Assembly: GCA_964550025.1 (NCBI GenBank) | Contig: CAZJYI010000052.1 | Span: 4,361-68,360, forward strand | DNA: 64,000 bases | Reading direction: 5' to 3' | Source of the DNA: CAZJYI01 sp964550025 | GTDB lineage: Bacteria > Verrucomicrobiota > Kiritimatiellia > UBA8416 > CAYOBW01 | Shown here: positions 42,851-50,510 of the stretch, piece after piece | Layout of the letters: the number at the start of each line of letters is the position of its first letter | Numbering within the stretch: the first letter of the stretch is position 1 | Notes under the pieces: model-generated | Databases searched by the model: none | What the model saw: only the letters and a program-made list of their open reading frames with translations | What the model was told of the DNA's origin: nothing | Program-made: the position numbers and the translations under genes

Positions 42851-43279
42851 TCACACCGCGGGTGCGCAGATGTGAGTCTGAACGGCAGATCGCTCGGCGA
42901 TGTCCGCCAGTTTCTTGTAGGTCAGGGCAGGGATAGCCTCCGGGGAGCCTCCCTGCATCCACAATGCGGCCAGAAAGACGTGTTCCAGACGTACCGAACC
43001 GTCCTCAATTGCCACCATGAAACCGGGCATCTTCTCCCTCAACGCTTCGTATAGCGACTTAACGCCCTTGATGAGAGATCCGATCACTTCGCCAGTCTTC
43101 TCGGAATAGTACACCGTTACGAGATCGTCCACCCTCTCTGCATAGAATGGGTCCGGTTTGGCCAGGAACTCGATGCAATCACCATCTGGATCGTAGTCCG
43201 CCCTCGGCTCAAACTCGTCCGCCGGCCTCGCCGATAGCATCACACGCCTCGCAAACTGTTCGTTACTCATCGCGCTCAT
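42851..43279 (-). CDS. Uncharacterised small protein, DUF2283-like core
   Basis: A protein of 142 residues. The middle, DYDPDGDCIEFLAKPDPFYA followed by LVTVYYSEKTGEVIGSLIKG, has the hairpin pattern of DUF2283-type proteins (D-x-DGD, then T-GE-IGxxI). There is no signal peptide or membrane segment. Its start overlaps the previous stop by 4 bp (ATGA), so it is coupled to the 102-residue gene. Function is unknown. The tight pairing of two small genes is compatible with a toxin-antitoxin or similar module, but there is no direct evidence for this. Confidence 0.7.
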   Translation of the reverse strand: MSAMSNEQFARRVMLSARPADEFEPRADYDPDGDCIEFLAKPDPFYAERVDDLVTVYYSEKTGEVIGSLIKGVKSLYEALREKMPGFMVAIEDGSVRLEHVFLAALWMQGGSPEAIPALTYKKLADIAERSAVQTHICAPAV

Positions 43280-43584
43280 AGTGCTTTCCGTTGAAACCTC
43301 GCCTCATGATTCTCCGGCAAATCAGAGTCCTCGGAGTCCGCCCTATCCCATCGCCAATTATAGGCTACCTTCTTCGCGTTTACAAACACAAGAAACACGC
43401 GCCCGTCAATGACCGGTAAGCGATTCCCATCCTCATCGAATCTGAAGGCTGGCTTCGAGCAGTAGCAGAGCCATCCGACTCCACGCCTATCTTCGTCCCT
43501 TTCTTCGGTCAGGCCCTCGAAAATCGCCGTGGGTTTCTGAAGCGTGAAAGGGACCAGATGGGCACACTCATTGGCGTGCCCCAT
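43276..43584 (-). CDS. Uncharacterised small protein, partner of the DUF2283-like gene
   Basis: A protein of 102 residues from ATG 43584. A GTG 17 codons upstream, inside the preceding small frame, is an alternative start. It has a distinctive Trp-, Cys- and Tyr-rich core (RGVGWLCYCSKPAFRFDEDG, VFLVFVNAKKVAYNWRWD) and ends LPENHEARFQRKAL. I recall similar pairs in other bacteria but no function. It is the middle gene of an apparent three-gene operon with its own promoter next to tRNA-Leu. Confidence 0.65.
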   Translation of the reverse strand: MGHANECAHLVPFTLQKPTAIFEGLTEERDEDRRGVGWLCYCSKPAFRFDEDGNRLPVIDGRVFLVFVNAKKVAYNWRWDRADSEDSDLPENHEARFQRKAL

Positions 43585-43604
43585 GCTTCTGGTCGCGACA
43601 GTCG

Positions 43605-43715
43605 TCAACGCCGATGTGAGATTTCGACCTCGCACTCGCGCCCGGTGACGGGGTCGATTGCCTGGATCAGTATTCTGCCACCTGCCTCAGGCGAGTCTGA
43701 AGACTGTTCGCTCAC
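43605..43715 (-). CDS. 36-residue small open reading frame
   Basis: GTG 43715 is preceded at ideal spacing by AAGGAGGACG, the strongest ribosome site in this cassette. It encodes MSEQSSDSPEAGGRILIQAI followed by DPVTGRECEVEISHRR. The GGRILIQAIDPVTG part looks like a beta hairpin of a real small domain. It lies first in the operon, 21 bp before the next ATG. Confidence 0.55.
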   Translation of the reverse strand: MSEQSSDSPEAGGRILIQAIDPVTGRECEVEISHRR

Positions 43716-43752
43716 CGTCCTCCTTCTACCCCACAGTGTGGTGTGTGCATAC

Positions 43753-43782
43753 GTTATGGTGGTATTGACGGCCCCTTGTCAA
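43753..43782 (-). promoter_or_regulatory. Promoter of the small-protein cassette
   Basis: On the minus strand TTGACA (43782-43777) is a perfect -35 box. CATAAC (43758-43753) lies 18 bp further as the -10. The predicted start is about 30 bp before the AAGGAGG site of the 36-residue frame. Confidence 0.6.
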
Positions 43783-43856
43783 CGCAGAAAGGCAAGTCGG
43801 GGGTAGGGTTTCCGGGATACCCGGGACACGTTTGGGACAAGACCGGGGGATTTCGC

Positions 43857-43942
43857 TGGTGCCGGGGGGGGGAGTCGAACCCCCACGGTGTTGCCACCGC
43901 CAGATTTTGAGTCTGGTGCGTCTGCCATTTCGCCACCCCGGC
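43857..43942 (-). tRNA. tRNA-Leu (anticodon CAA)
   Basis: The minus strand reads GCCGGGGTGGCGAAATGGCA for the acceptor and D arms. The anticodon loop is CTCAAAA closed by CCAGA/TCTGG, giving CAA. A long variable arm (GGTGGCAACACC) is typical of class II tRNA-Leu. The T arm GGGGGTTCGACTCCCCC, discriminator A and encoded CCA complete it. Acceptor pairs GCCGGGG/CCCCGGC are perfect. Confidence 0.96.
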
Positions 43943-44042
43943 TCGGGAGGGAATGTGGGGGACTGTATACCACAGTCTGAAAGTGCAGTTCAAGAGCAGG
44001 TTGGCGGTTATCCGAGATCTCGGAGAGCAAGTCCGAAATCAG

Positions 44043-44174
44043 AATATCGAAATCCGAAACAAACCCGAAATCCGAAGGCTCCAATGACCGAAACCGAGAG
44101 GGAGGATCGTCTCCTGATCAGGTTTCGGTCATTTCCCCCTTTTGGTGTTCGATATTGTTTCGGATTTCGATATT
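44043..44174. repeat. 132-bp inverted repeat of GAAATCCGAAA-type words
   Basis: AATATCGAAATCCGAAACAA (44043-44062) pairs perfectly with its complement at 44155-44174. A second pair, ATGACCGAAACC (44084-44095) with GGTTTCGGTCAT (44121-44132), is nested inside. It lies between folC and tRNA-Leu and is not coding. It is MITE-like in form. Confidence 0.75.
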
Positions 44175-44260
44175 CGGATTTGACCGCAAGCGGTCTTCAA
44201 GGCGTGCAGAGGGAGCCGGAACTGGGTGTGTTTGCAGGGAACGGTTGTCGGCTCCCAGGT

Positions 44261-45550
44261 CTACTCGGTGCCCAGCAGCTCGCGGATTTCGCCGACGAGG
44301 AAGAGCGAGCCGGCGGCGCACACGACACCGTTGTTGGCTTCGGCCCAGACTTCGGCTTCGCGCAGGGCCTCGGGCAGGGCAGCCTCGTGCTGTTCCCAGC
44401 CCATCGTGCCGGCTTCGCGGAGAATGCGTTCGGGAGACACGGCGCGTTCGTTGTTGATGCGAACGGCCCAGATGCTCTTCGCGATGCTCCGAAAGGGGTG
44501 CAGTATGCCGGCGAGATCCTTGTCGCCGCACATGCCCACGACGAGCGCTACGGGCTTGTCGCCCAGCATGCGGGACAGCGTGTCGGCAAACACGGCGGCG
44601 CCGCCCGGGTTGTGAGCACCGTCAAGGATGACCGGCGGGGTCTGCTTGATAACCTCGCAGCGGCCGGGCCAGTTCACGCGCGAGAGGCCCGTTGCCACGG
44701 CCGACTCATCGAATGGGAGCTGCGCGGTCGATCGCAGCACGTCGATGGCGGTCACGGCCGTGGCGAGGTTTTCCACCTGGTGCCGTCCCAGGAGCGGTAT
44801 GCGCACCGTACCGTAGGCCGTATCGGTGGTTTCCACGCGCAGCTTCTGTCCCGAGAAACCCTCGCCCACGACCGTTACGTTCGCGCACTCCTGTGCGTCG
44901 GCGAAGAGGCAGCCGCGCTCGCGCGCGGCCCTGCGCACCACCCCGCGGGCCTCTTCCGGCATCGCGCCGCAGACGACCGGTCGGCCGGGCTTGATGATCC
45001 CCGCCTTCTCAACCGCAATCTTCTCCAGCGTGTCCCCGAGATACGCAGTGTGATCGAGGTCGACACGCGTGATAATGGAGACGAGCGGATCGACTACGTT
45101 GGTCGCATCGAGGCGGCCGCCCATGCCCGTCTCCATGATGGCAATCTGTACGGGGGCGGAACGGAACCGGTGAAAGGCAATCGCGGTGGCGCATTCAAAG
45201 AACGTCGGTTCCTGTCCCTCGGTCTTCGCCGCTTCGGTGGCGGCGTGCTCCACGGTGAGGAGCGACTCGTACAGGGCGTCATCGTCGATGGGCACGCCGT
45301 TGATGCGAAAACGGTCATTGAAGCGTACGAGGTGGGGCGACGTGTAGAGCCCCGTGCGATAGCCGCATGCGAGCAGAGCGCTCTCCAGAAAGGCGCAGAC
45401 CGACCCCTTGCCGTTTGTCCCGGCTACGTGAATGGCAGCTAGCGACCGGTGCGGATTCCCAAGCGCCGCAAGCACGGCGTTCTCCATCTCCAATCCCAGC
45501 TTGACGCCAAAGCGCCTGCGCCGATACAGCGTTTCCAGCATCTTGTGCAT
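44261..45550 (-). CDS. folC: Bifunctional folylpolyglutamate/dihydrofolate synthase
   Basis: A cytosolic ATP-dependent ligase of 429 residues that adds glutamate to dihydropteroate or folates. The P-loop AGTNGKGS is at residues 43-50, followed by LYTSPHLVRFNDRFRINGVP (the omega-loop region). The central ATPase motif is FECATAIAFHRF, and VILDGAHNPGGA lies at the start of the C-terminal domain. I chose ATG 45550 (MHKMLETLYRRRRFG) because family similarity begins there; the upstream 43 codons run through a hairpin repeat. It is separated from comF by that repeat. Confidence 0.95.
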   Translation of the reverse strand: MHKMLETLYRRRRFGVKLGLEMENAVLAALGNPHRSLAAIHVAGTNGKGSVCAFLESALLACGYRTGLYTSPHLVRFNDRFRINGVPIDDDALYESLLTVEHAATEAAKTEGQEPTFFECATAIAFHRFRSAPVQIAIMETGMGGRLDATNVVDPLVSIITRVDLDHTAYLGDTLEKIAVEKAGIIKPGRPVVCGAMPEEARGVVRRAARERGCLFADAQECANVTVVGEGFSGQKLRVETTDTAYGTVRIPLLGRHQVENLATAVTAIDVLRSTAQLPFDESAVATGLSRVNWPGRCEVIKQTPPVILDGAHNPGGAAVFADTLSRMLGDKPVALVVGMCGDKDLAGILHPFRSIAKSIWAVRINNERAVSPERILREAGTMGWEQHEAALPEALREAEVWAEANNGVVCAAGSLFLVGEIRELLGTE

Positions 45551-45655
45551 GTGAGGGTTCCCATCCCGGCAGGTTCCGAGGCGGCTTCTCCTGTCCGTCA
45601 CACCGGCCCTTTCCAGGCAGGCTATATAGCGTCCGGACAGGTCGCTTGTCAATAC

Positions 45656-45707
45656 GCGCGGATCGGAGATCCGCGCCACTGGTCACCCCGCGGGAGCGGG
45701 GCGCTAC
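45656..45707 (-). repeat. REP-like double hairpin starting at the comF stop codon
   Basis: On the minus strand the element begins GTAG (45707-45704), whose TAG is the comF stop codon. The hairpin CCCCGC-TCCC-GCGGGG (45701-45686) follows, then a 9-base spacer, then GCGCGGATC-TCC-GATCCGCGC (45676-45656). It lies in the leader of folC. Confidence 0.75.
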
Positions 45708-46423
45708 CCGCGTGCCACGGTCACGACGTAGACACCGGCCGCCCCGGCCCGCTTAAGCGTGCGGGAGCATTCGTTCGTGGTTGCGCCCGTCGTCATAACG
45801 TCGTCGACCAGCAGCAGTGTACGGCCCTCGACCCACTCGGCGTGCGACACGGCGAAGGCATTGCGAACGTTGAGCTGGCGCTGACGCGCGCTCAGGTTCG
45901 TCTGTGTGGCCGTTGGCCTCACGCGGCGCAGGCAGCGCGAAAAGGACTGTATGCCGAGGGCCCGTGCAAGCCCGTGCGACAGCGCGTCCGACTGGTTGTA
46001 GCTGCGTTCGCGCTCGCGCTTCGGGTACAGCGGGACCGGCACCACGGCATCGAACCGAACGCGGGGGTAGTGCGTTCTGACACAGGCCTCGAGAAGCGGA
46101 ACGAGATCGGAGGCGATGCACATCGCGTTCTGGTACTTGAGCGCATGAATGGCATGCCGCAGCCCACCGCGGTAGCGTACGGCGGACCGCGCCGCGTCGA
46201 AGCGCGGCCGCGTCCGGGTGCACCACGAGCAGGTGTATGCCCCCTCGACGGCGCCGTCGACGGGGTCACCGCACTGCCGGCAGAAGGGATGGACGACGAG
46301 CTCCAGCGAGCTGCGGCAATCCCAGCACAGGTGTCCCGGGTCCCGGGTAACGGGAGTCCCGCAACCAGCGCAATGCCGGGGGTAGAGGAGGTCGAGGAAG
46401 GGAGAGAGGATCGGTACCTGCAT
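45704..46423 (-). CDS. comF: ComF-family phosphoribosyltransferase-like protein
   Basis: A protein of 239 residues. The N-terminus has four Cys pairs (18/21, 33/36, 48/51, 65/68) forming zinc-binding knuckles. The PRPP-binding signature TLLLVDDVMTTGATTNECSR is in the C-terminal half. ComF proteins act in DNA uptake or recombination-linked processes at the inner face of the membrane; the enzymatic role is not settled. Its TAG stop is part of the GTAG head of a REP-like element. Confidence 0.92.
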   Translation of the reverse strand: MQVPILSPFLDLLYPRHCAGCGTPVTRDPGHLCWDCRSSLELVVHPFCRQCGDPVDGAVEGAYTCSWCTRTRPRFDAARSAVRYRGGLRHAIHALKYQNAMCIASDLVPLLEACVRTHYPRVRFDAVVPVPLYPKRERERSYNQSDALSHGLARALGIQSFSRCLRRVRPTATQTNLSARQRQLNVRNAFAVSHAEWVEGRTLLLVDDVMTTGATTNECSRTLKRAGAAGVYVVTVARG

Positions 46424-46511
46424 TTTGCTCTACTATTGGTTGTTGGGTGTGGGCATCGCAGGGGCAGATTTCAAATTTCAGATCTCAGATCTCAGAGAAC
46501 CGCAACACAGC

Positions 46512-46596
46512 TCCTCGCCCTGGCCTCCCGCCTCCCGCCACTCACCACTTGTCTCCCGCCACTTGCCACTCCCCTCCCACCACTTGCCACTCTCTA
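46512..46596 (-). repeat. Degenerate CCACTTGCCACTCCC tandem repeats abutting the mtnP stop
   Basis: Words such as CCACTTGCCACT and CCTCCCGCC recur four to five times. On the minus strand the array begins GTAGAGAGTGGCAAGTGG, where TAG is the mtnP stop codon. A TCAGATCTCAGATCTCAG stretch lies just beyond (46480-46500). Confidence 0.6.
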
Positions 46597-47472
46597 CAGG
46601 TACTTCCCAATGAGCGTATCGAGGCGTTTCCTGTCCTCCTCGGAGATCGATTCCCGGTTTGTCAGGATGGCGTTCTGGAGCGCGGATGCGCACGGGCATG
46701 TCCGCTCCACGGGGATACGCGGGATCAGCTCACGCAGGATTTCCTTGGCCAGGTTCGTGTTGGCCATGAGGTGCGCGATGACGACTTCCACGTTGACGTC
46801 TTCCTCCTCCTCGTGCCAGCAGTCGTAGTCGGTCACCATGGCCATGGCCTGGTAGCAGATCTCGGCTTCGCGGCAGAGCTTGGCCTCGGCGAGGCTCGTC
46901 ATGCCGATCACATCGAAACCGAGTTGGCGGTAGACATTGGATTCCGCCTTCGTGGAGAAGGCCGGCCCCTCCATGTTGACGTAGGTGCCCCCTTCGTTCA
47001 CGCGTACGCCGTCGTCTCCGGTCAGGCCGCGCGCCGTGTCGAAAGCCACGGCGGCCACCAGCTCTCTCAACTCGCAGCAGGTGGGCTCGCCGAAGGCAAC
47101 GTGTGCGACGACCCCGCCGCCGAAGAAGGTATGCCTGAGTGATTGCTTGGTGCGGTCGAAGTACTGGTCCGGCAGGACGATGTCGCGCGGTCGGTACTCC
47201 TCGCGCAGGCTCCCGACGGCGCTCACGGAGATGACGCGCTCCACACCCAGCATCTTGAACCCGAAAATGTTGGCGCGGTGGTTGATTTCCGAGGGCAACA
47301 GGCGATGTCCGCGCCCGTGCCGGGGCAGGAAGTACACCTGGCAACCGTTGAGCGTGCCGCTGGCGTAGGCGTCCGCCGGTTCTCCGAACGGCGTCGTCAG
47401 TTCAACGAACTCCAGGTCTTCCAGTCCGTCGAGATTGTAGAGTCCGCTACCGCCAACGATACCTATCTTCAT
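46594..47472 (-). CDS. mtnP: S-methyl-5'-thioadenosine phosphorylase
   Basis: Cleaves methylthioadenosine with phosphate to adenine and methylthioribose 1-phosphate in the methionine-salvage route. The length of 292 residues fits the family. Motifs are GIVGGSGLYNLDGL at the N-terminus, LPRHGRGHRLLPSEINHRAN (phosphate and substrate loop), SAVGSLREEYRPRDIVLPDQ, and NMEGPAFSTKAES plus GMTSLAEAKLCREAEICYQA (purine and ribose site). ATG 47472 overlaps the acyltransferase stop by 4 bp, which fixes the start and couples the genes. A related purine nucleoside phosphorylase is the main alternative. Confidence 0.93.
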   Translation of the reverse strand: MKIGIVGGSGLYNLDGLEDLEFVELTTPFGEPADAYASGTLNGCQVYFLPRHGRGHRLLPSEINHRANIFGFKMLGVERVISVSAVGSLREEYRPRDIVLPDQYFDRTKQSLRHTFFGGGVVAHVAFGEPTCCELRELVAAVAFDTARGLTGDDGVRVNEGGTYVNMEGPAFSTKAESNVYRQLGFDVIGMTSLAEAKLCREAEICYQAMAMVTDYDCWHEEEEDVNVEVVIAHLMANTNLAKEILRELIPRIPVERTCPCASALQNAILTNRESISEEDRKRLDTLIGKYL

Positions 47473-48434
47473 GCTGCACCCCCGGTGTCTTCTTTCTGCT
47501 CCGGTTCGGCCTCGGGCGGCCACCGGCGCGCGTAAAACGGATACCTGTCCATCGGTGTGCCTTCCGGCACGTATTTCCAGCGTTTGTACATCCACAGCCA
47601 CTTGCCCGGATCGCGACGAATCACGCTCTCCGTGACCCTCGTGAAGTAACGCGCGGCTTCAAGAGCGTCCGTCGGCTGCTCCAGGGGCGGCTCGCAGAAC
47701 GCGACGTAGTCCCCCTTGCGGTCGGCAACACAGTAGGTGAACACCATCGGCACCTTGCGCCGTACGGCGAGCATGCCGGCGGCCAGCGAGACGGGAACGG
47801 GTAGACCGAAAAACTCGATGAAGGCCCCTCCCTCATCGGGAAGCGTGTTCTGGTCCATCACGAGGGCGGGACACCCCCCCTTGGTCAGTGTCCTGACAAG
47901 GGCTCGCACGGCTCCTTTGCGACGGACGACGGTCTCCCCTGCGCGACGACGTGCCAGATTCAGAGCCCAGTCAGCGAGAGGGTTGGAGAGAGGGGCAACC
48001 ACACTCGTCACGGGTATCCCCGCGCGCGCAGAAGCCTGCGCCAGCATCTCCCAGTTGCCAAGGTGTGCCGTCTGGGTGATCATCGGGGCCTCGTCCAACA
48101 CGTACTGCAGCGACTTATCGAGCCGCGCGTGCCGCGAGAAACGACGCCGGGAGAACAGCGCAAACCAGAAGATATCCAGGCCACACAGGGCAAACGTCTG
48201 AAACGCCTCGCGGATGATGGCGGCCTTTTCATCCGGCGTCTTCTCGTCGCCGTACGCCGTGTCGAGGTTGGCCAACCCGACACGCCGCTCGCGCCGCGCC
48301 ACCCTGTACGCCAGCGAGCCCGCCCCCCGCGCCAACCACACAACGGCGCAACGGGGCAGCAACGGAACCAGCACGAAGCCCAGGACGACCAGCAGGCTCT
48401 CCATGCCCTGCCGTATAGCGAGTCCGACTTTCAT
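47469..48434 (-). CDS. Lysophospholipid/lipid A acyltransferase (LpxL/HtrB family)
   Basis: A protein of 321 residues with an N-terminal membrane anchor (LLVVLGFVLVPLLPRCAVVW). The catalytic HX4E motif is AHLGNWE (His124, Glu129). MDQNTLPDEGGAFIEFFGLP with later KVPMVFTYC is typical of the LpxL fold. It adds a secondary acyl chain to lipid A or a related lipid at the inner membrane, supporting a Gram-negative envelope. It is first in a two-gene unit with mtnP. Confidence 0.92.
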   Translation of the reverse strand: MKVGLAIRQGMESLLVVLGFVLVPLLPRCAVVWLARGAGSLAYRVARRERRVGLANLDTAYGDEKTPDEKAAIIREAFQTFALCGLDIFWFALFSRRRFSRHARLDKSLQYVLDEAPMITQTAHLGNWEMLAQASARAGIPVTSVVAPLSNPLADWALNLARRRAGETVVRRKGAVRALVRTLTKGGCPALVMDQNTLPDEGGAFIEFFGLPVPVSLAAGMLAVRRKVPMVFTYCVADRKGDYVAFCEPPLEQPTDALEAARYFTRVTESVIRRDPGKWLWMYKRWKYVPEGTPMDRYPFYARRWPPEAEPEQKEDTGGAA

Positions 48435-48482
48435 GCAGAGAAGGTAGAGAATTGTCGGTGCGGAGGCGAGAAAAAGAGAAGC

Positions 48483-48521
48483 CCTTCGCTCTCCTCCGCC
48501 TACGGCGGATCCGAGCGAAGG
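48483..48521 (-). terminator. Hairpin with T-rich tail after tRNA-Lys
   Basis: CCTTCGCTC and GAGCGAAGG (48483-48491 and 48513-48521) enclose a TCCGCC-TAC-GGCGGA stem. On the minus strand the structure directly follows the tRNA and is trailed by CTTCTCTTTTTCTC, as in an intrinsic terminator. The TCCGCC/GGCGGA core also occurs in the 33.9-kb palindrome. Confidence 0.65.
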
Positions 48522-48522
48522 C

Positions 48523-48598
48523 TGGTAGGCCGTGACGGACTCGAACCGTCGACCCGTACATTAAAAGTGTACTGCTCTGCCAACTGAGCTAACGGCCC
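48523..48598 (-). tRNA. tRNA-Lys (anticodon TTT)
   Basis: The minus strand reads GGGCCGTTAGCTCAGTTGGC for acceptor and D arm. The anticodon loop is CTTTTAA, giving TTT. GACGGTTCGAGTCCGTC is the T arm, and ACGGCCT, discriminator A and CCA end it. The first acceptor pair is G-U. Confidence 0.96.
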
Positions 48599-48704
48599 AC
48601 TTCAGCGCTGGTCCCCGAAACACGGAATGGTGGGACCGCGTTTCGGGAATCGAGGGCGGAATGTAGCAACAGGGCGGTGCCATTGCAAGGGTTTTGGGGG
48701 AGGG

Positions 48705-48824
48705 GAGAAGGGGAAATGTCGAATGCTGAACTCTGAATGCTGAATATCGAAGTGGGAGTTCCTTTTCTCGGCGTGCCTTTCCCCTTCTCACTTCAGTATT
48801 CAGCATTCGAGATTCAGCATTCTA
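48705..48824. repeat. Inverted repeat of GAATGCTGAA-type words
   Basis: GAGAAGGGGAAA (48705-48716) pairs with TTTCCCCTTCTC (48778-48789). GAATGCTGAAT units on the left (48721-48745) match ATTCAGCATTC units on the right (48798-48824). It lies just past the rnc stop. A related element overlaps the hisS stop at 56.1 kb. Confidence 0.7.
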
Positions 48825-48835
48825 CGGTTCCACTT

Positions 48836-49567
48836 TCATCCGTCCTCGCCAAGCGCTTCCTCCCCCAGCGACTCCAGGAGTGTCTTGGCCGCGCGGCGCT
48901 CGGCGTCCTGTTTACTTCGGCCCTTGCCGCGTTGGCTTCGGCCGTCTCGCAGCGTCACGGAGACGGTGAACTTCGTGGCGTGTGGCGGGCCTTCCTGCTT
49001 GAGCACGGCGTAGACGGGACTCTCTTTCCAACGGCGTTGGGAGAACTCCTGCAGCTTGCCCTTGGGATTGCCGGCCCACACGTCATCGCTGAGCTCGTCG
49101 ATGACCGGCACGAAGACGCGCTTGAAGACCTTCTGAGCAGCCTTGAAACCTCCATCGAGATAGATGGCGCCGATCACAGCCTCCAGCGCATCTTCGAGAT
49201 TGGACTTGCGGTCGCGTCCGCCACTCCCGTCCTCGCCACGTCCCATGCGAAGGAACGCCCCCACCCCAAGACTGCGTGCCAGCCCGGCCAGCGCGTGGCC
49301 ACGCGTTATCTGGCTGCGCAACGAAGTCATCCTCCCCTCGTCGATGTCACGCATTTCCTTGTAGAAATGGGCGGCAGCGGCCATTCCGAGCACGGCGTCG
49401 CCGAGAAACTCCAGTCGCTGGTTGTCCATGATATCGTCGCCGCTCTCGACACGGAAAGAGGGGTGCGTCAGGGCGGCCTCGAGCATCTTCCGGTTGCGGA
49501 AGCGATACCCGAGGCGCTTCTCGAGAGACTTGTAGGGGTTCTTCCGCCCTGGCATCCCGATTCTCAT
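48836..49567 (-). CDS. rnc: Ribonuclease III
   Basis: An endonuclease for double-stranded RNA, 243 residues, processing rRNA and mRNA precursors. The signature NQRLEFLGDAVL (49-60) gives Glu53 and Asp57 at the metal site, and LEDALEAVIGAIYLDGGF carries the second acidic pair. A double-stranded RNA-binding domain follows (GNPKGKLQEFSQRR to RRAAKTLLESL). It is encoded just downstream of xerD on the same strand. Confidence 0.96.
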   Translation of the reverse strand: MRIGMPGRKNPYKSLEKRLGYRFRNRKMLEAALTHPSFRVESGDDIMDNQRLEFLGDAVLGMAAAAHFYKEMRDIDEGRMTSLRSQITRGHALAGLARSLGVGAFLRMGRGEDGSGGRDRKSNLEDALEAVIGAIYLDGGFKAAQKVFKRVFVPVIDELSDDVWAGNPKGKLQEFSQRRWKESPVYAVLKQEGPPHATKFTVSVTLRDGRSQRGKGRSKQDAERRAAKTLLESLGEEALGEDG

Positions 49568-49622
49568 TGTCTCAAGTCCCTTCGACGAGGTCGCGCTTCG
49601 CGGCCGTCATCCGCTCCCCCGC

Positions 49623-50510
49623 TCACGCCCGGGGATGGTACTGAGCGTGAATGGCTCGTAGCCGTCCCTGGTCGACATGTGTGTACACCTGCGTGGTCGC
49701 GATGTCGGCATGGCCCAGCATCTCCTGGATCACCCGCAGAGGAGCCCCGTTGGCCAGCAGATGACTGGCAAACGAGTGCCGCAGCGTGTGCGGCGACACC
49801 GGCTTGTTGATACCCGCCTTTGCCGCGTACCCGCGGATGAGCTTCCATATGCCTTTGCGCGTAAACCGCGTTCCCCGGTACGTAAGGAAGACGCTGCGGT
49901 CCGTCTTCTCATTGGCAAACTGCTGCCGTGACCGGGAAAGATACGTCTTCAGATCTGACTGGGCCTTGTCCCCTACGGGCACCACGCGGACCTTTCTGCC
50001 CTTCCCATAGCATCGCAGGTATCCCTCGTCAAAGTGAATGTCCTCCAGCGTGAGGTGGGCAAGCTCCGAAACGCGCAAGCCCGTCGCGTAGAGCAGCTCC
50101 AGCATGGCCCGGTCCCTCACGGCGATCCGGTCCTCTCCCACGGGAGCCGCCAGCAGTCGTTCGACTTCGCGCAGGGTGAGCACACCGGGCAGAATTCTCC
50201 AGAGGCGGGGCGAGTCCATCACTTCGGTGACATTGCGCCCGAGCAGGCCTTCCTGCTGCAGGTAGCGGAAGAACACCTTGATGGCCACCAGGCGCCGCGA
50301 GATGGAATTGACGCTGAGGCCACGGTCACGTTCGCTCATCAGGTAGTCCATCACATGCCGGCGACTGACGGCATTGAAGGAGTCTATGCGCCGCTTGGCG
50401 AGAAAGGCCGTGAAGCCGGTCAGGTCTCGGCCATAGGCTTCGCGGGTGTTGGCGCTCAGACCGCGTTCGAGCGCGATGTAGTCCAGAAACTGCTCGACCA
50501 GCACATTCAC
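49623..50510 (-). CDS. xerD: Tyrosine recombinase XerD
   Basis: A protein of 295 residues. The catalytic set is complete: Arg146 (TGLRVSEL), Lys170 (YGKGRK), His241 and Arg244 (HTLRHSFA), His267 (LGHADI) and Tyr276 (QVYTHV). The N-terminal SAM-like core-binding domain begins FLDYIALERGLSANTREAY. It resolves chromosome dimers at dif with a XerC partner. Its length and the housekeeping context favour XerD over a phage or integron integrase, although XerC cannot be excluded by eye. The start overlaps the upstream lipoprotein stop by 4 bp. Confidence 0.9.
   Translation of the reverse strand: MNVLVEQFLDYIALERGLSANTREAYGRDLTGFTAFLAKRRIDSFNAVSRRHVMDYLMSERDRGLSVNSISRRLVAIKVFFRYLQQEGLLGRNVTEVMDSPRLWRILPGVLTLREVERLLAAPVGEDRIAVRDRAMLELLYATGLRVSELAHLTLEDIHFDEGYLRCYGKGRKVRVVPVGDKAQSDLKTYLSRSRQQFANEKTDRSVFLTYRGTRFTRKGIWKLIRGYAAKAGINKPVSPHTLRHSFASHLLANGAPLRVIQEMLGHADIATTQVYTHVDQGRLRAIHAQYHPRA

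Noticed and set aside
43832..45442. 536-residue plus-strand frame
   Set aside because: It crosses tRNA-Leu, an inverted repeat and folC in antisense, so it cannot be a real gene.
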